A stretch of 64,000 bases of DNA from Chionis minor (GCA_013398295.1 VZSF01007301.1:2052983-2116982); one strand, 5' to 3'; shown: positions 23,201 through 36,936, numbered from the stretch's first letter. The notes: generated from the letters alone by a model not told the origin. Made by a program: numbers and translations.

Positions 23201-26200
23201 GTGTACGTGCAACTGAAACCTTAAAGTGTTGCTCTTGGGGATGTAGTAGACACATTTATTTGTAAAGATGTAGAGGGAAAGCCAACAAATAGACATGTTG
23301 GAAAGTGGCTCTGGGAAAAGAGCAAGTCAGTATTGGACTTTGACAGGTGAGGCTTTTTCTTCCTTTCCTTCAGTTTCTTCTTTATTACCTAATTCAGTAG
23401 GTGATAAGTTAAGGTTGCCTTCTGCAGTTGCACTTCCCACACCTCAGTGCTGGGCACAGGGCAGAAATACTACACTGGTAACAGTTTTAATAATCTTTAA
23501 GTATTCGTTCAGATCAGAAATACTTTCTTTTGTCTTCAATAGATATCCAGCGATACTTCAAGAAATAATTACAGAGGACTCATGATCGGGTCATAATTGG
23601 CTCCAATTCAATTAATTATAGGTCTAGTTAAATGCTTAAAATTGAGCATGTGCCTAAATTCACGGTGAAATCAGTGACCATTTGATGTTCTAAATGTAGG
23701 CAATCGGCTTCCATTAATTTAGATTTAAATAATGTAAAAAAACTAAAGCAAAAAAGAACAGTTTATAAATAAATAATATAGTGAGTTATTGTACAGTTCA
23801 ACCAAGCATATTAAGAAACTGTTTAGAGAGACTTTCCATCTTACTTTTCTTTTTTTTTTTTTCAATTGATACTGGTACTGATTCATACTTTGCTTTGTGA
23901 TTAAAATGTACAAGAAAATGCACAGTCATTTTTATTGTCTTAAATCATTTTGTGTGTGTTGAAATTGAGATAGTAAGATCTAATCTGCACTGATGTCTTC
24001 TGTATTTAAATCTCTGGTGAGCATCACCTGGTCTTTTATTCTTAATTCTTCTATTCGCCATTCTAATATACAGCTGCTACCGTTTCTGTTGTGGGGAAAT
24101 CCCTTCTTGTATGTTTGTGTGTATGCATAAAAATAAAAACTCTGCCAGACAGAATTATTTAACATTTCACTTTAATCTTGTGCATAAGAAAAGGATTCAG
24201 CCAGCAAGACCGTTGGCCAAGGCATTTCTAGTTCTGTTTTGTTGTTTTCTTGGAGTGTTAAGGATGTGTCATCTTTTGAGATACTTTTTGCCTTAGTCTG
24301 ATAAGGCCTGAAGCGTTTTCTATCACATCCTTTCATCAGCCCAGCGGAATGCTTGTGAGAGTCTTCCTTTGTTGAGGATTGTTGGTTATAAAAGGAAAGT
24401 CAGTTATATGTCTGTAACTACCAATACCTCATATAGTTATGAGATTTGCTTATGAACTTAAAGGCATGCTTTTAAATGAGGATTATTACCCGTTTGTTAT
24501 GGACTGAAGTGAAAAACATTTTATTCCTTCTCTATTAGTTTTTATGCTCAAAGTTAATCACATCTAACAAAAGTTAAATTATTTTAAACCCTCAATGCTG
24601 GATGTCTTTGAGTATGAGGGTAAAGATTTTTGAGCCATCCAGGTACTCAAGAGTATTTTGTGTATTTCAAAATGCGAACTTTTTCTTTCCATCGGCTTGC
24701 TTGAGCTGGGGTAGTTATCTGCCGTATTAAGCCAAATTGATCTTAAAATTGTAACCAATCTGCTCTGATTGATGTGCCGATCAATTGAACTGGTTATCTT
24801 ACTGCTGCATCCAGGTGAAGTAATTGTGAGAGCAGCAGGGCTTGTATGAACCATTAGTAAAAAAGTTTGATAGACTGTGCTCCATTGTCTGGAACAACTA
24901 CTGAACGTTCATAAAACTCTTGACAGGTGCTTGCTGAAGCAGTATCTTTTCTAGAGGCGTGTATATTGGAGACAATGACTATCCCACCTTAGTTTCTTTC
25001 TAATAGTTTTAAAATCTGTTGTCCTTTTTATAAAATGTAGAAGTAAGCCTCATGCTGAAATGCCTTTTGAGAAAGCATCCCAAAGGAAGTACGCACTTAC
25101 CAGAGGCGGAATATTCTTTGATTTCCTCATGTAAATACTTTGGACATGTGGAGGTGTGATGTGTCCAGGATAAAGAAATTCACATTTGACCATGGTAGTA
25201 AATTCAATCATTCATGCAAATACTGATCCACTTCTCAGGATATCATACAGCCAATGTAAGTGGCCACAGCACTGATAATGGGGCTTAAATGAAAGATGCC
25301 GTATCACTTTGTGAAGTTCAGCCAGCACTGACCCGCAGGCACTGGCATTTGCAATATAGCCACTTCTTCGTGACACAACGAGAGTGCTGAAACAGCAGGT
25401 CCAAGGAGAAGGAAAGAAGATTGTCGTCTTTCTTGTTGAGTCTATAGGGAAAAGATATAGATATTGCCAAAGTAAATTAATGGTGCCATTTTTTTTAGTA
25501 AATTTTTTGCTCACGGTGCACCTCAACTGAAATGTTCCAACCCTTCAAGAGTTTAGGTCTTGACATGAGGTGGTAGACAGTGTCACTGGCCACAAAACAG
25601 GCATCTGCCCAGCATCTCTCTCATGAGGAATCAAAATAGGATCCTGTGAGACCCCATTGTGATTTCTTTCTCCTTGTTGCTCTCCAGGTAGGCTCCATCA
25701 GGCCCCCTCAGCTCAGTAATGGGCCTGTGGTCCGTCTCACTTCACTTCTAGCTTCAGAAACCACTCTCTTAACTCTGATTTTAGTTAAGACCTTGAGAGT
25801 TGAACTAAAGACTTGGAATGTTTTCTCCAAGGCTATTTCTGAGCAGTACCAAAATGAACTCTTAGAAACGATAAACGTATAGTAAAGCTCTCCTCGGTGT
25901 ACATTTCTTTTCCATTGTCCTATGAAAGCAGAGAAACTGTTAGTATTTAAATAATTATGCTTTCTTTCAGTTAGAGCAAGGGTTTAAAGCAGCAAAATGT
26001 AGGTGTAATTCTCAAATACCTTTCACATTTTGAAAATATGGCCAAACCTCCACTTATGAAGAAACTACGTGTTTTAGAACAACTGTGATGGTAAAAATGT
26101 TCCTCTTTTAATGCAAAATAAAAGCTTTTGTAAATAAGGGTGCACAATACAAGAGCTTATAATACATCTCTAATCTAAACTACATGCACTCAAAGACTTC

Positions 26201-27621
26201 TTGACTATTAGAAATAGTTGCAATTCTCAGCAAAGTAATGCACTATCATCTGAATTTCACTTATGTAGATGATGTCTGCATTAAAGAAAACCAAAACCCA
26301 GTTCTTCATGGGTTTTGGTTGTAAACCTCCTGAAATGCTGAAGTTTGTAAACAATGTGATTCTAAGCAACTGCAGCAGAAGTGGGAAAATTCAAACATGC
26401 TTTAAATCATGTGTGCATGCACGCACACCTTACCTGTGTGTGTATATATAGGTGTGCATGTGAACATTTCTGTTTGTGCATGGATGATTTTGTGGGCATT
26501 ATTTTCCATTTCATGTATTTTAAGAGGTGCATGCATGTGCTATTTTCTCTTTAAGTTTGGTATGATTGCTAATAAGAGAATGAACAAGAAATAACATGGT
26601 TACAATAGACATGAATGTTCTCCATATTTAAAACATTAAAATAAGGAAAGAAAAGGGTTTTAATTACAATATGTAGGTGTTCTGTCTAATGCACATCATA
26701 TGGTATTGATTTCCAGCAGCAGTGCCTACTGTAAGTGTTGCTGTTAGACCTTTTCCTTTCAGAAAACTATTCTCAGTATTTCAGAACTACAGCACTATTT
26801 CCCCTTTTTTATTTTCTTGCGGACATTTTTTATGTGAGGGGAATATAATTGTAAAAAAGCTTTTTTTCTTATTTACATAAATTTTCCTTTAGCTTTCTTT
26901 TTCACCACTTTTGTGTTTGACCTATTAGTGTTTTTAGGCTTTACAAAGCCAAAAAAGTGCTTTCCTCAGCAAAACCATCTGGTTTAGTTTCCTGTGCCTC
27001 AACAATGATATGTGTATTATTATCAAGGCCACCCCGGTGGTTTTCTAAGTGGTCTTGTTACAGCGGTGGTCTTACAATTCAATTGGAGTGATGGAAAGGT
27101 TAGACTAAGGCTTCATTTGAGTATAAGGTTTCCAGATTGATAAATTATGTATTGTTGTCATACTTTTGAGACTGACCTATTATGCCATCGTAGCTTGAAT
27201 GCAGTATCTGTTCAAATAACACAAGTACAGGCATCCTCCTGAAAAATTCTGCTTTTGCAACATGTTCTTGTAGAATACCAAATTAAGGCACTTTTCAGAA
27301 GTAACTTGAAATGCACACTATGCATTTCACATTTATGCAAACCTAAAATCCTATGACTTTAGGTTTCTGCTCTGTCTGGCAATGTGTGGAAAAACTAGTA
27401 AAATTATGACAGGGTCTGTGTTTAGGAGCTTTACTTACACTTGGGATAGGATCAGAAGAAAACACACAGCAGAGAGACTATATAATGCAGTACATATACT
27501 GTCATTGCACTACAACATCAGTGTGTGCTGCAGGACAATGTTTACTCATTAGCAGGTGGCAATGTAACCCCAGGGTGAAAACAAACCAGACTTTTTTTAA
27601 AAAGGTCTGTTCCACGGAATG
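20230..27621. other. Intronic stretch downstream of the GMDS exon
   Basis: This is mostly AT-rich unique-looking intron. It contains T runs near 23850-23862, an alternating purine-pyrimidine patch at 26408-26450 and short frames (up to 104 codons, 25212-25526 minus) without known domains. A frame at 22749-22877 ends in a helix-like peptide after a pyrimidine-rich stretch, but no donor or family match supports an exon. No transposon was recognised before 27622. Confidence 0.5.
26408..26450. repeat. Alternating purine-pyrimidine tracts (Z-DNA-prone)
   Basis: Bases 26408-26428 alternate pyrimidine and purine without interruption (catgtgtgcatgcacgcacac is 21 bases long). A second alternating tract, tgtgtgtgtatatata, follows at 26435-26450. 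Such tracts favour left-handed DNA and are mutable microsatellite seeds. No function is implied. Confidence 0.75.
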
Positions 27622-27699
27622 TCACAGAATCACTTAGGTTGGAAGAGACCTTTGAGATCATCGAGTCCAACCATAAACCTAACATTGCCAAAACCATCA

Positions 27700-28430
27700 C
27701 TAAACCATGTCCCTCAGCACCACATCTACCCGTCTTTTAGATACCTCCAGGGATGGCGATTCCACCACCTCCCTGGGCAGCCTGTTCCAATGCTTGACAA
27801 CCCTTTCTGTGAAGAAGGTTTTCCTAATACCCAATCTAAACCTCCCCTGGTGTAACTTTCCTCTTGTCCTATTGCTTGTTACTTGGGAGAAGATGACGAC
27901 CCCCACCTCACTACAACCTCCTACAACCTGAAGGTAGCTGTAGAGAGCAATAAGGTCTCCTCTCAGACTCCTTTTCTCCAGGCTAAACAATCTCAATTCC
28001 CTCAGCCGCTCCTCTTAAGACGTGTTCTCTAGACCCCTCACCAGTTTCGTTGCCCGTCTCTGGACACGCTCCAGCACCTCAATGTCCCTCTGATACTGTG
28101 GTGCCCAAAACTGAACACAGTACTCAAGCTGTGGCCCCACCAGTGCTGAGTACAGGGACATGATCACTTCCCTGCTCCTGCTGGCCACACTGTTCTTGAT
28201 ACCACTATTCTTGAAGGTGTCATTGGCCTTCTTGGCTACCTGGGCACACTGCTGGCTCATGTTCAGCCGACTGTCCACCAGGACCCCCAGATCCTTTTCT
28301 GCCAGGCAGCTTTCCAGCCACTCCTCCCCAAGTCTGTAGCGTTGCCTGGGGTTGCTGTGGCCCAGCACTTGGATTTGTTGAACCTCATACCATTGGCTTC
28401 CGTCCATCGATCCAGCCTGTCCAGATCTCT
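27700..28430 (-). pseudogene. CR1 ORF2 C-terminal part, frameshifted with internal stop
   Basis: This continues CR1 ORF2 in a third minus-strand frame. It includes [52 protein letters not shown] and [18 protein letters not shown]. An in-frame stop at 28015-28017 separates it from the last coding part, [20 protein letters not shown] through [11 protein letters not shown] to [18 protein letters not shown] frameshift between about 28408 and 28430 separates it from the palm domain. The order matches the CR1 C-terminal region. Confidence 0.9.
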
Positions 28431-29105
28431 CTACAGAGCCTTCCTACCCTCACGCAGGCCAACACTCCCGCTTAATTTGGTGTCGTCTGCAAACTTACTG
28501 AGGGTGCACTCAATCCCCTCATCCGGATCATCAATAAAGATATTAAACAAGACTGGGCCCAAAACTGAGCCCTGAGGAACACCGCTTGAGACCTGCCACC
28601 AACTGGATTTAGCACCGTTCACCACAACTCTCTGGGCTCGGCCATCCAGCCAGTTTTTAACCCAGTGACAAGTACACCTGTCTATGCCATGGGCTGCCAG
28701 CTTCTCTAGCAGAATGCTGTGGGAGACCGTGTCAAAGGCCTTACTGAAGTCCCAGTAGACAACATCCACAGCCTTTCCCTCATCCACCAGGTGGGTCACC
28801 TGGTCGTAAAAGGAGATGAGGTTGGTTAGGCAGGGCCTGCCTTTCATGAACCCATGTTGTCTGGGCCTTATCCCCTGCTTGTCTTTTACTTGCCATGTGA
28901 GTGCACTCAGGATGAATTGTTCCATACATAATCTTTCCTGGATCTTACCGAGGTCAGGGTGACAGGTCTGTAGTTGCCTGGATCCTCTATCCAGCCTTTC
29001 TTGTAGATGGGCATCACATTGGCAAGCCTCCAGTCATCTGGGACAACCCCCGTTGTCCATGACCGCTGAAAAATGACTGGAAGGAACCACCTCCCAGTCA
29101 ATCTT
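28431..29105 (-). pseudogene. CR1 ORF2 reverse transcriptase fragment, frameshifted
   Basis: The minus-strand translation carries the reverse transcriptase palm motifs of a CR1 non-LTR retrotransposon. The frame at 28925-28431 holds [11 protein letters not shown] (residues 57-67), [11 protein letters not shown] (114-124) and the catalytic FADD box (145-148, at 28482-28493). The upstream part ([28 protein letters not shown]) is in another frame and joins through a frameshift between about 28910 and 28950. The frame ends at a TAG (28431-28433) where related elements usually encode Gln in a KALQRDL-like segment. Frameshift and nonsense changes show a dead copy, although the palm motifs remain readable, so it is not among the oldest copies. 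Confidence 0.9.
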
Positions 29106-29290
29106 GTGGTGCTTTTAACTTGGGTCAACTGCAGATGAGACTGCAGGAAAGAGATGACTCTCACGAGGGAGCTGGGATTGCCTGGATTCAGGGAGCGAGG
29201 ACATCAGACAGCCTGCTTGAGGCTGGAGCTCTACCTGGAGGGAAACCACTGCCCCACCACAGGATGACCGTGTTCAGGGTAAAGTGAATC
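29106..29290 (-). other. Uncertain 5' flank of the CR1 element
   Basis: This GC-richer segment continues from the CR1 side but no longer reads like reverse transcriptase (minus-strand frame MRVISFLQSHLQLTQ). It may be a diverged CR1 part, the relic of another repeat, or the original target DNA. AT-rich intron resumes at about 29290. Confidence 0.35.
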
Positions 29291-32200
29291 TTCACAAAAT
29301 TTAACAGCAAAGGTCTCACAGGTCTCTCTTGAGTGTATGTAAACCATGATTTTTTTCAAAACTTTTTCTTCTATTTTAGTCCACACAGAATTTATGAATC
29401 GAGCAAGTTCAGGGCAAATTTAATGGAAATGTTCTCATAAACATTATCTAACCCTCTTGCATCCATAATTTGAAATACTGTACAACAAAGTAACCCTGAG
29501 TTTGTGGAAATAAATTATTGAGGTTTATGGGGGAGTTAATACAAATGAAACATATTCTTTAATCAGCTGAATCACTTCAATTGGCATTTTTCCTTCCTTT
29601 CTTTACTCATTTTCCTTTTGGGAGTGGGAATAACCCAAACCCCGACACCCCCCCCTCCAAAAAAAAAAAAACCCAAAACAACCAGGTGTGTCTACCTTTG
29701 AACTCAGAAATTTTTTATTCAGTCAGATGGTATTTGGGAACATTTTAAAGAACGGAAAGCAGCATCTTTTATTGGTAAATGTTATGCAACATTAATAACG
29801 GGTACTGCTACCAGTCCCACCTGTAATAACCCAGGTAGTTTCTCTTTATTAACTAATCTATGATTTAGAGATTTATTTGAATCTTAGAGTAATGCACCGC
29901 ATTCTGAGAAAGCTGTATAGCATAGTTGGTTTTAATTTTAATAAGGGAAAAGGATCTCTTAAAACAGATCATTAAAATTTAATGAGGACATTTTTAAAAC
30001 CCCATAATGGTTCAATTTACACTGCAAGTCAAAAATAGTTAATGGTGGTGTTATGTCTGTGTGGTAACATCCTCACTATATAGTAATTGTTTTCATTTGA
30101 AATGAAGCCAGTAAAACATCACGGGCAGTGCATTCCCAGAACCAAAGGTTTTAGCCCTCCAAAAATTTCAGGTCATTCTACTGAAAGAAGAAATATTTCA
30201 GAGGATAAATTAAAATGTCAGGGCTCACTTTTATTGTGCTCTAGCTGTTAATATTCTGTGTATTATTAAGAAGACTGGTTATCAGCAGAGTGACTGTTCT
30301 TGCCTGATCTGGGTATGGAAAAAAAATATGATTTTTTTTCTTTGTTTGAGTGGGAAACATTCCCCAAACCCACAGGGTGCACTTAATATGCCACTTTTAG
30401 TTTTAGCAGAAATACTTGAATTTTAACTGTAGGTGTTTTTGGATGAAGCCTTGACCTAACAACCAACATTAATGGTCCAAAGATAGAGCAGCTGAGCTTT
30501 CCAGTTGGCCTTCTTTGGCTGACATTAAGCTTCCCCTGGGGATGGTTGACTTGGTTACCAGGTTAAGTATGTGAAGAAAGATTATTGCTGTCATGTGCTT
30601 GATTCCTCTCTCTCTTCCTCTCAAAAAACGTGTGATTTCTGCAACAAGAGCAATTGTTTGTTTCCTTGGGAGCATGAGGAACGTTACATTTGCAAGGTAG
30701 GTGAGTGATGCTGGTGTTTTCTTTTTTTCCCTGTCCCTGGTCTGCTCAGCAATAGGGCTGGGATGGATTTGCCTGCAGCCACGGAAGAGGAGAATGAAGT
30801 AAACTGTGGATGCCTGACATCATCCTGTGCCTGTAGCTTACCTGAGGGCTGTGCAAAATAGCTGGCGGTTCCCTCAAACCTTTCCAGTGCTTCCTCCTCT
30901 GTGCAGGTGGAGGCTGACTGGTGCTGGGGAGTGCAGCAACTTTCCCTCCCATGGGCCCTGCTGATGGCAAGCAACTTGGTGGTCATTCCATTTCTTCTAG
31001 TGAAATCAGGATTTTGGTGGTATTTCTTAAGTGAGTAGGGCCACATATCTGCTTTCTGCATTTTCTCTTCTGCAGTGGGATTAGAGGATGTCTGGCACTG
31101 GATTTGAGGGAGCAAAACCAGGGGATCCCTAACTATTCATATGAAATGTTGCCTGTCTGCCAGGACAAATTATTTGGGTTTTTTTGTAGAGTTGAATGCA
31201 GTCTAGGCACATTTTGCCTAGCCTAGTCTCTCTTGTGCAATAGCACGGGACAAGCAGGGCACACTCAACTATTTGAAACCTCAAAGAACCACGATCTCTT
31301 GCTAGGGGTCCCTGCTGTGAGCCATCCCCTGAACTGCTGGGTCCATGGGAATGTTGGGGCAACTTCTCATTACACCAATACTACTTATATTCATGTTGTT
31401 CTTCTATTAGAAGAACAGGCACTGCCATGAAAATATGTTTATTCTCTAACTTTGCTCTTAATAATAAGATTCGTACTATTGGAAGCTGGCATTTCTAGTG
31501 CAAGTTGTGTGTTATTATTTCTTGATCTGCCAATGGGTTTGATTATTATTTCTTTTAAATATCAAAAGAGTTTTTCTTTCTTCCAAGTGCACTTTACAGA
31601 ATTTTTTAAGGAGCGGTAAATCACATTAGTAGATCATTAACTCCTACTTCTGCCTTAACCTCTAACAAGTGAGATGTTACTCTATACTGTAACTGTTTAT
31701 CAAGGCAACCCTAATGCTATAATACTAGGCACACATGTTGCTTTTGACATAATGAAAAGTTGGTACAAATGATACAATCTTGCTGCACTGTGCCTTATTT
31801 TACAAGAAAAAGTAATGCTTTGTGTTGCTAATGCAGTATTTTTTCCTTGTGCAATACAGGCATATTTCCCCCCCACACCATTAATTTATTATGCTGCATT
31901 TATTTCCAGACAAACCTTTTCCAAATCTGGTGGGAATTTCTCTCTTCCTCTGAGGTGTTTTAAATTCAGCAAGCATCAGGTTTTTAATATATCATATTCA
32001 TTTTAGAGGGGAAATAATTGACAAGGGAAAAATATTTTAAGTATACCCCTTTCGTTTTATTGCCAGTGTTATTACTGATCCAAGGTAGATATATGTTAAA
32101 AATACTATCGGTTTAAAACTGTTCACCTCCCAGATTACAAGCAAATCTGAGGTTATTGGGAAGGTGTCAGGAGGCATGAGATAGGATGGTCTGTAGGCTA

Positions 32201-35200
32201 CATGCAGATGTACATCAAGACACAACAGGTCTGTCTCCCGGCCAGGGAAAGCCCAAAAGGTGCTCGGCTGCTGCTGGACACTCTGCCTCTTGCCACTGTA
32301 ATGTCCTGGTTGCTGGCAGCCTTCCTCTCGAACGCCCCTTCTGAGAGGAGGTTGTGTTTTAAATGCCATCGTATTCAGGCTGCAGCCAGGGAATCGCCAC
32401 TGCTCCTGTTTTGTCTGTGTAAATGTTCACTTCGTGTCTTCTTTCAGCCCGTAATTCCTCGTAAACCAGTTCCAGTGGCTCCCGTGACCTAACAGTAGCA
32501 TGCATTGCTGGAATGGGGCCTTCTGAACCAGCAGTACCATACTGGTTTGCAAGGATGAGCCTGCTGTGGAGCAGGACCCAGTTGTGCTCTGCTTCCCGGG
32601 GATGCCAAGGTAGAGCACAAAGGAGCTTGCCTTCTGACAAGTTTTTCCAGGCTAGCTGTACTATCTGGTGCCTCTTCGCTAGGAGATTTTTTTTTTTTTC
32701 CCTTTTTAAAGTAATTCAAGAGCAGGTGAGTAACAATTTAGAACTGGTGCTGCTTGGAGGGTTTGTGCAAGTTCTTACGGTCTCATCACACTTAATGCAA
32801 CACTTCGTATCATGTACAGCATTTTAATGGAGTCTTACAAATATGGGTGCCAAGAAAATATTTTTTTTTAAAATACTCTGTATGATCCTAATAGCAATAA
32901 AGGGTTGAGAGCACATTCATGAAGTGCACAAGCCCCAAGAGGACTGGAGGGCTGTGCGTTCCCTCCCTGCCCTCCTGGCAAACCTGAGGACCGAGCATGC
33001 TGCAAACCAACTGCAGGAATCGGTTTGGAGTGAAATTTTGTTCTGATAATATAATTATTGACTTGTGTGGGACTTGACTTCATTCATTGCATCTTACATT
33101 TATGCACTGGGAGGTGGAGGCTGGCAGCAGAGAAAGAGGCTCTGTGCCCGCACAGAGTTACTCAGTACACCTGTGATAGGGACAGCCACAATTTGGCTCT
33201 AAAAATGACCTCAGGAGACATTAAAATTCCATTTAACACATTACCAATATAAACAGGAAGCGTAATACAGAGTTTTCACCTGGCCCACTCTGTGCCAGTT
33301 TTCAGCCTCAAGTACGACAGAATGATGAAATTGGTGCACAACTGCCCACTCCTTGTAATTAAGTAAATTAGACTTTCCTCAAAGAAGGCCTTTTTGTTGC
33401 TGATTTTCATAAGGTCAGATCTAAAGAAAGGCACTGTAAAAACAACAGGCACTTGTGTAAAAATGTAGCTGTCAGAAGACAAGTTTGAGTAAAAAGTCCA
33501 CCCAAAATGAAAGTAAATTAATCATCATTGTTACCACATTCATTTTGGAGTGATTACAGAATATAGTGTTAAATAATAGAAGAATCATGCACATTTGACA
33601 TTTACCGTTAAAATACACTATGTGGTAAAGAAAAACAAGTTTCCATTCCCTTGGGTTTATTTATTCGTACGAAGTTTCTAAAGAAATTGTGTAGTGAAAT
33701 TGCATGCTGATGATAAGCATTTAAGTGCACTGATTTGTCTGATCATTTAAACACGTGTCATAAATATTTCATGTGAGGGGAAAAAATTCAAAATTCTGAA
33801 AACACTATCTTAACAATGTCTTTAATAGTTGTTTATGTTCCAGAGTTGCTTGTAAAGCAGTTGGCTCCTAACTAAGCTGATAGTTTTATTAAGAGTATCT
33901 TAAAGTGATCCTTTTTGCCTAGATACGGGGGTTTACTGGGATGCTGGTTCATATAAAGTTCCTTTCACTGAAACAGCCTACTAACTTGTCACTACGAATT
34001 CTGGCTGTGTTGGTATTAGAAAGTACTACTGGAGTTTACAGTGTTACTACATTTTCTTGGAAGGAAAAATCGCACAGTTTTATATTTCATGAAGGCAGAT
34101 AAAAGCTAGAAAATAAAACTGCCTGTAGACAAGAGTAAAATGGTGATGTTCAGGCTTGAGATGAAAGCAAGCATCTGATACCTCACCCAGACCCAGCTCT
34201 GCAGCAGCTAGGAGGAGCACCATCTGGCAGAGAAGAGCAAGTTTATACTCAGGAGGAGCACAGCTGATGGTGATATGCTGCACCCTCATATGGGGGGACA
34301 TGGAGGCAACACAGGATGAGGATTAAGACTGGATTTGATAAGGGAATGCTGTGTTCTCATCACCAGCTCTTGGGCCAAAGTGAACTACCAGCTGCCAGTG
34401 CTTGATTCTGCCTGTGAAAGGAGCCTGAAACTCTCCAAGCCATGGGGCACAAAACAAAAACACACATAGAAAATAGCAAACATTTGCGTTAGATTTTGAC
34501 AATTTCTTTTCTCATGGAATGAGAAAGAGCATTGAGGGAAGTTTGTGTTCAGTAGAACAGTTTGACTTGAGAATTGTCCTTAATGCTAATTTGACTTCTG
34601 AAAGTAAAAGGGACTGGCTCTGTAGGATCCCATTTACTGGCATATGAATATTCTACATTTCTGCAGAATTAGTAATTTTGTATTGGGCACAGAGAGCCAG
34701 CTCAGTCTGCCTCACCCAGTTAGGGGACAAGACAACAAACACCAGGCACCCTGTGTAGCCTACCAGCCTACCATTGCTAAAATAAATGCAGCTTTTTTAC
34801 AGATGATAAACCTAGCCAATGTGACATGGGTTAGACTGAGAACATCCATGTAATTGCTTCTCAGTTATCAGAAGACCCAACTCATCTTAAGCCAGACAGT
34901 GATTTCAGTCCTACTGCTTACCTGCTTGGTGGCAAAATGCACAGCTGGACTGTGGCCTTCACTTACACAGGCATCTGAGCAACCAACTATGGTATCAGTC
35001 TTCCAGATTTTACCCTGAAACTTAAAAATTAACACATAGATGTCTTTTTACTGATGTAAAAGTGTTCATGTAAAAAAATGATCATTTAGTTTTAATGTTT
35101 TCAAAGACAGCCCACATAATGTTTTCGTACCTGATTTGTGTCCTCTTCTGCTTTATGACACTTACAGATAGATGCCTTGCCTGCACATGCATGTGTGGGT

Positions 35201-35979
35201 TATCTTTCTGTCCTGTGTTACAGGGAATAACAGAAATGCAAAAATTCGTCCTCTCAAGGCTTTGTGTGGGGACTGTCAAGGTAGCATCTGAGGTGTTACT
35301 GAAATTTTAATAGCAGCGGGTGCTGAGTCTTAAACAAAAACATCCTTTCTGCTGGAGGTTCACTAGGCACCGGAGCCTGATAGGTGTCAAGAAATAAAAA
35401 GTGCCAGTTTGTTTAGACTAAAAATTTTTTGCTTTTCAGTTGCTGGAACGTCACTCTTCTCTTTTGATAGAGCCATAAATCCTCTAGTTCCTATACTTAG
35501 AGCGGGGGGAAAACCAACAACAAAGACTGAATTTTGGTTGGTGAAAAGGAACTACAAGGGAAGGTGAAATCAGGGCATTTGAATTTTTAACAAAATCTCT
35601 TAAAGGAAAACAATAAAATTACTTGTTTTCATTAGAGTTTTCAAGATGTTGAGTTTCTTTGCATGTACACACAACAGGAACTAATTGGAAGTAGCTACAG
35701 TAGTATTCAGAATAAACTTGCCGAGTCATCTGTCCAACAGAATTTGAATAAAAACATAACAAGAAAAGGGCCTAATGAGAGAGTAAGCCTGCCCTTAGAA
35801 ACAATAAAACTTTATACCAAAAGCAGATTTGATTTGTTACTCAAGTGCCTTCTATTTTGTGATGTTTGTTACTTTATTTAGATGCAGGGTCTGGCTCTGG
35901 CTGCCTTTGTTCTCGCTGTCCAGAAGAGTTGTCACATTGCATGTGGTGTGCAGTACAGTGAGCGAGGGAGACCTGCAAA

Positions 35980-36570
35980 AGGACATCCAGCCAAGGCAGG
36001 ATTGGCAGACAACAGCAGAACATCCTTTCCGATGAAAGCGACTCATCAGGAAAGCATTGGTCCTGCCTGTCTGCATTTAGCCGAATGCAGATGAGAGGCA
36101 TGATTAACACTAATGAGTGACATGGGATTTATTGTTTACTTAGAGATAAGGCAGGGGCTTCCTTCGTTGGCACTCTCTGCCAAATAGTTTGATCCTAGTT
36201 CACTAGGCCTTTTATTATTTGTTGTTGCTTTTCTGGTAGTGGTGCTTGTTGTTGCTTTAAGTGATTTCTTTCACCAAAATATTTTTTTCAATTGGGCTTT
36301 TTTTACTTTATTTTTATTGCGAATTGTCTGAGCTGTTTGTCATTTGGGCCACAGTACTCTGGAGGTCCTTTATGTGCATCACATGCTCTGCATCCAACAG
36401 TGCTTTTTCTGTTCAGTGCTTGCCCTCCTCCCCAAAGCTGAAATAAATCAAAGTAGGTTGAGACTCAGTCGCAATAAATCAAGACCTGTCCAAAACTGGA
36501 GCCTGCCCAGTCAAAATGTCATAGCTTGGCTTTCACTGAGGATTAATTAAAGGCCTGATATAAAGCCCAG
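35980..36570. promoter_or_regulatory. Candidate intronic regulatory segment
   Basis: The sequence is complex, without low-complexity runs, and holds several transcription-factor-like words. Examples are a forkhead core TGTTTAC at 36133-36139, repeated AATAAATCAA near 36442 and 36474, and the homeobox-like gattaattaaagg near 36541. Such density is common in vertebrate conserved noncoding elements. Conservation itself cannot be seen here, so this is an inference from texture only. Confidence 0.25.
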
Positions 36571-36908
36571 ATGTGCTTCAGGAGAGTAGCAAACTGCCTG
36601 GTGGTGGCTATACTAAAAACCAAGTCTCCCCATGAATCTGCCCACCCAAGAACATGGAGGAGGATAAGGCTGAGGAAAAGGGAAGAAGGGAGGGGAGGAA
36701 AGAAGTAAACTGAATCAAGCATGATTTTATAGTATCTATGTTGGCAGAAAACAAGACGAGCTCTATGCTACAGCACCTCTGAAAAAATACAAAGCATGTG
36801 TGTGTGTATTTCTAACAGCAGCAGAGAACATAATTGTTAAAATGTTCAACATTAATCAGGAGTGGGATAAAACTAACACAGTGAGTGAACTTTTGCACTT
36901 TTTATAGT

Positions 36909-36936
36909 AAAAAAAAAAAAAATTATATATATATAT
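36909..36936 (+). repeat. A run followed by (AT)n
   Basis: A run of 14 A is followed by a short alternating AT tract. It is a simple repeat with no adjacent SINE body. Confidence 0.9.

Larger units (their letters stand above)
27622..29105 (-). mobile_element. CR1 LINE, 5'-truncated, reverse orientation
   Basis: This is the largest mobile element in the window. Read on the minus strand it runs from the reverse transcriptase region to the CR1 3' end. The 3' terminus lies at about 27622, where the plus strand shows gtcacagaatcacttagg and then ttggaagagacctttgaga. The 5' break near 29105 is approximate, because similarity fades upstream of the segment encoding [18 protein letters not shown]. The element lies antisense to GMDS inside its intron. 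Confidence 0.93.

Noticed and set aside
30684..31115. 143-codon minus-strand frame, one of the longest outside CR1.
   Set aside because: No domain is recognisable, an overlapping shadow frame occurs in the same strand, and its composition follows the local GC-richer DNA.
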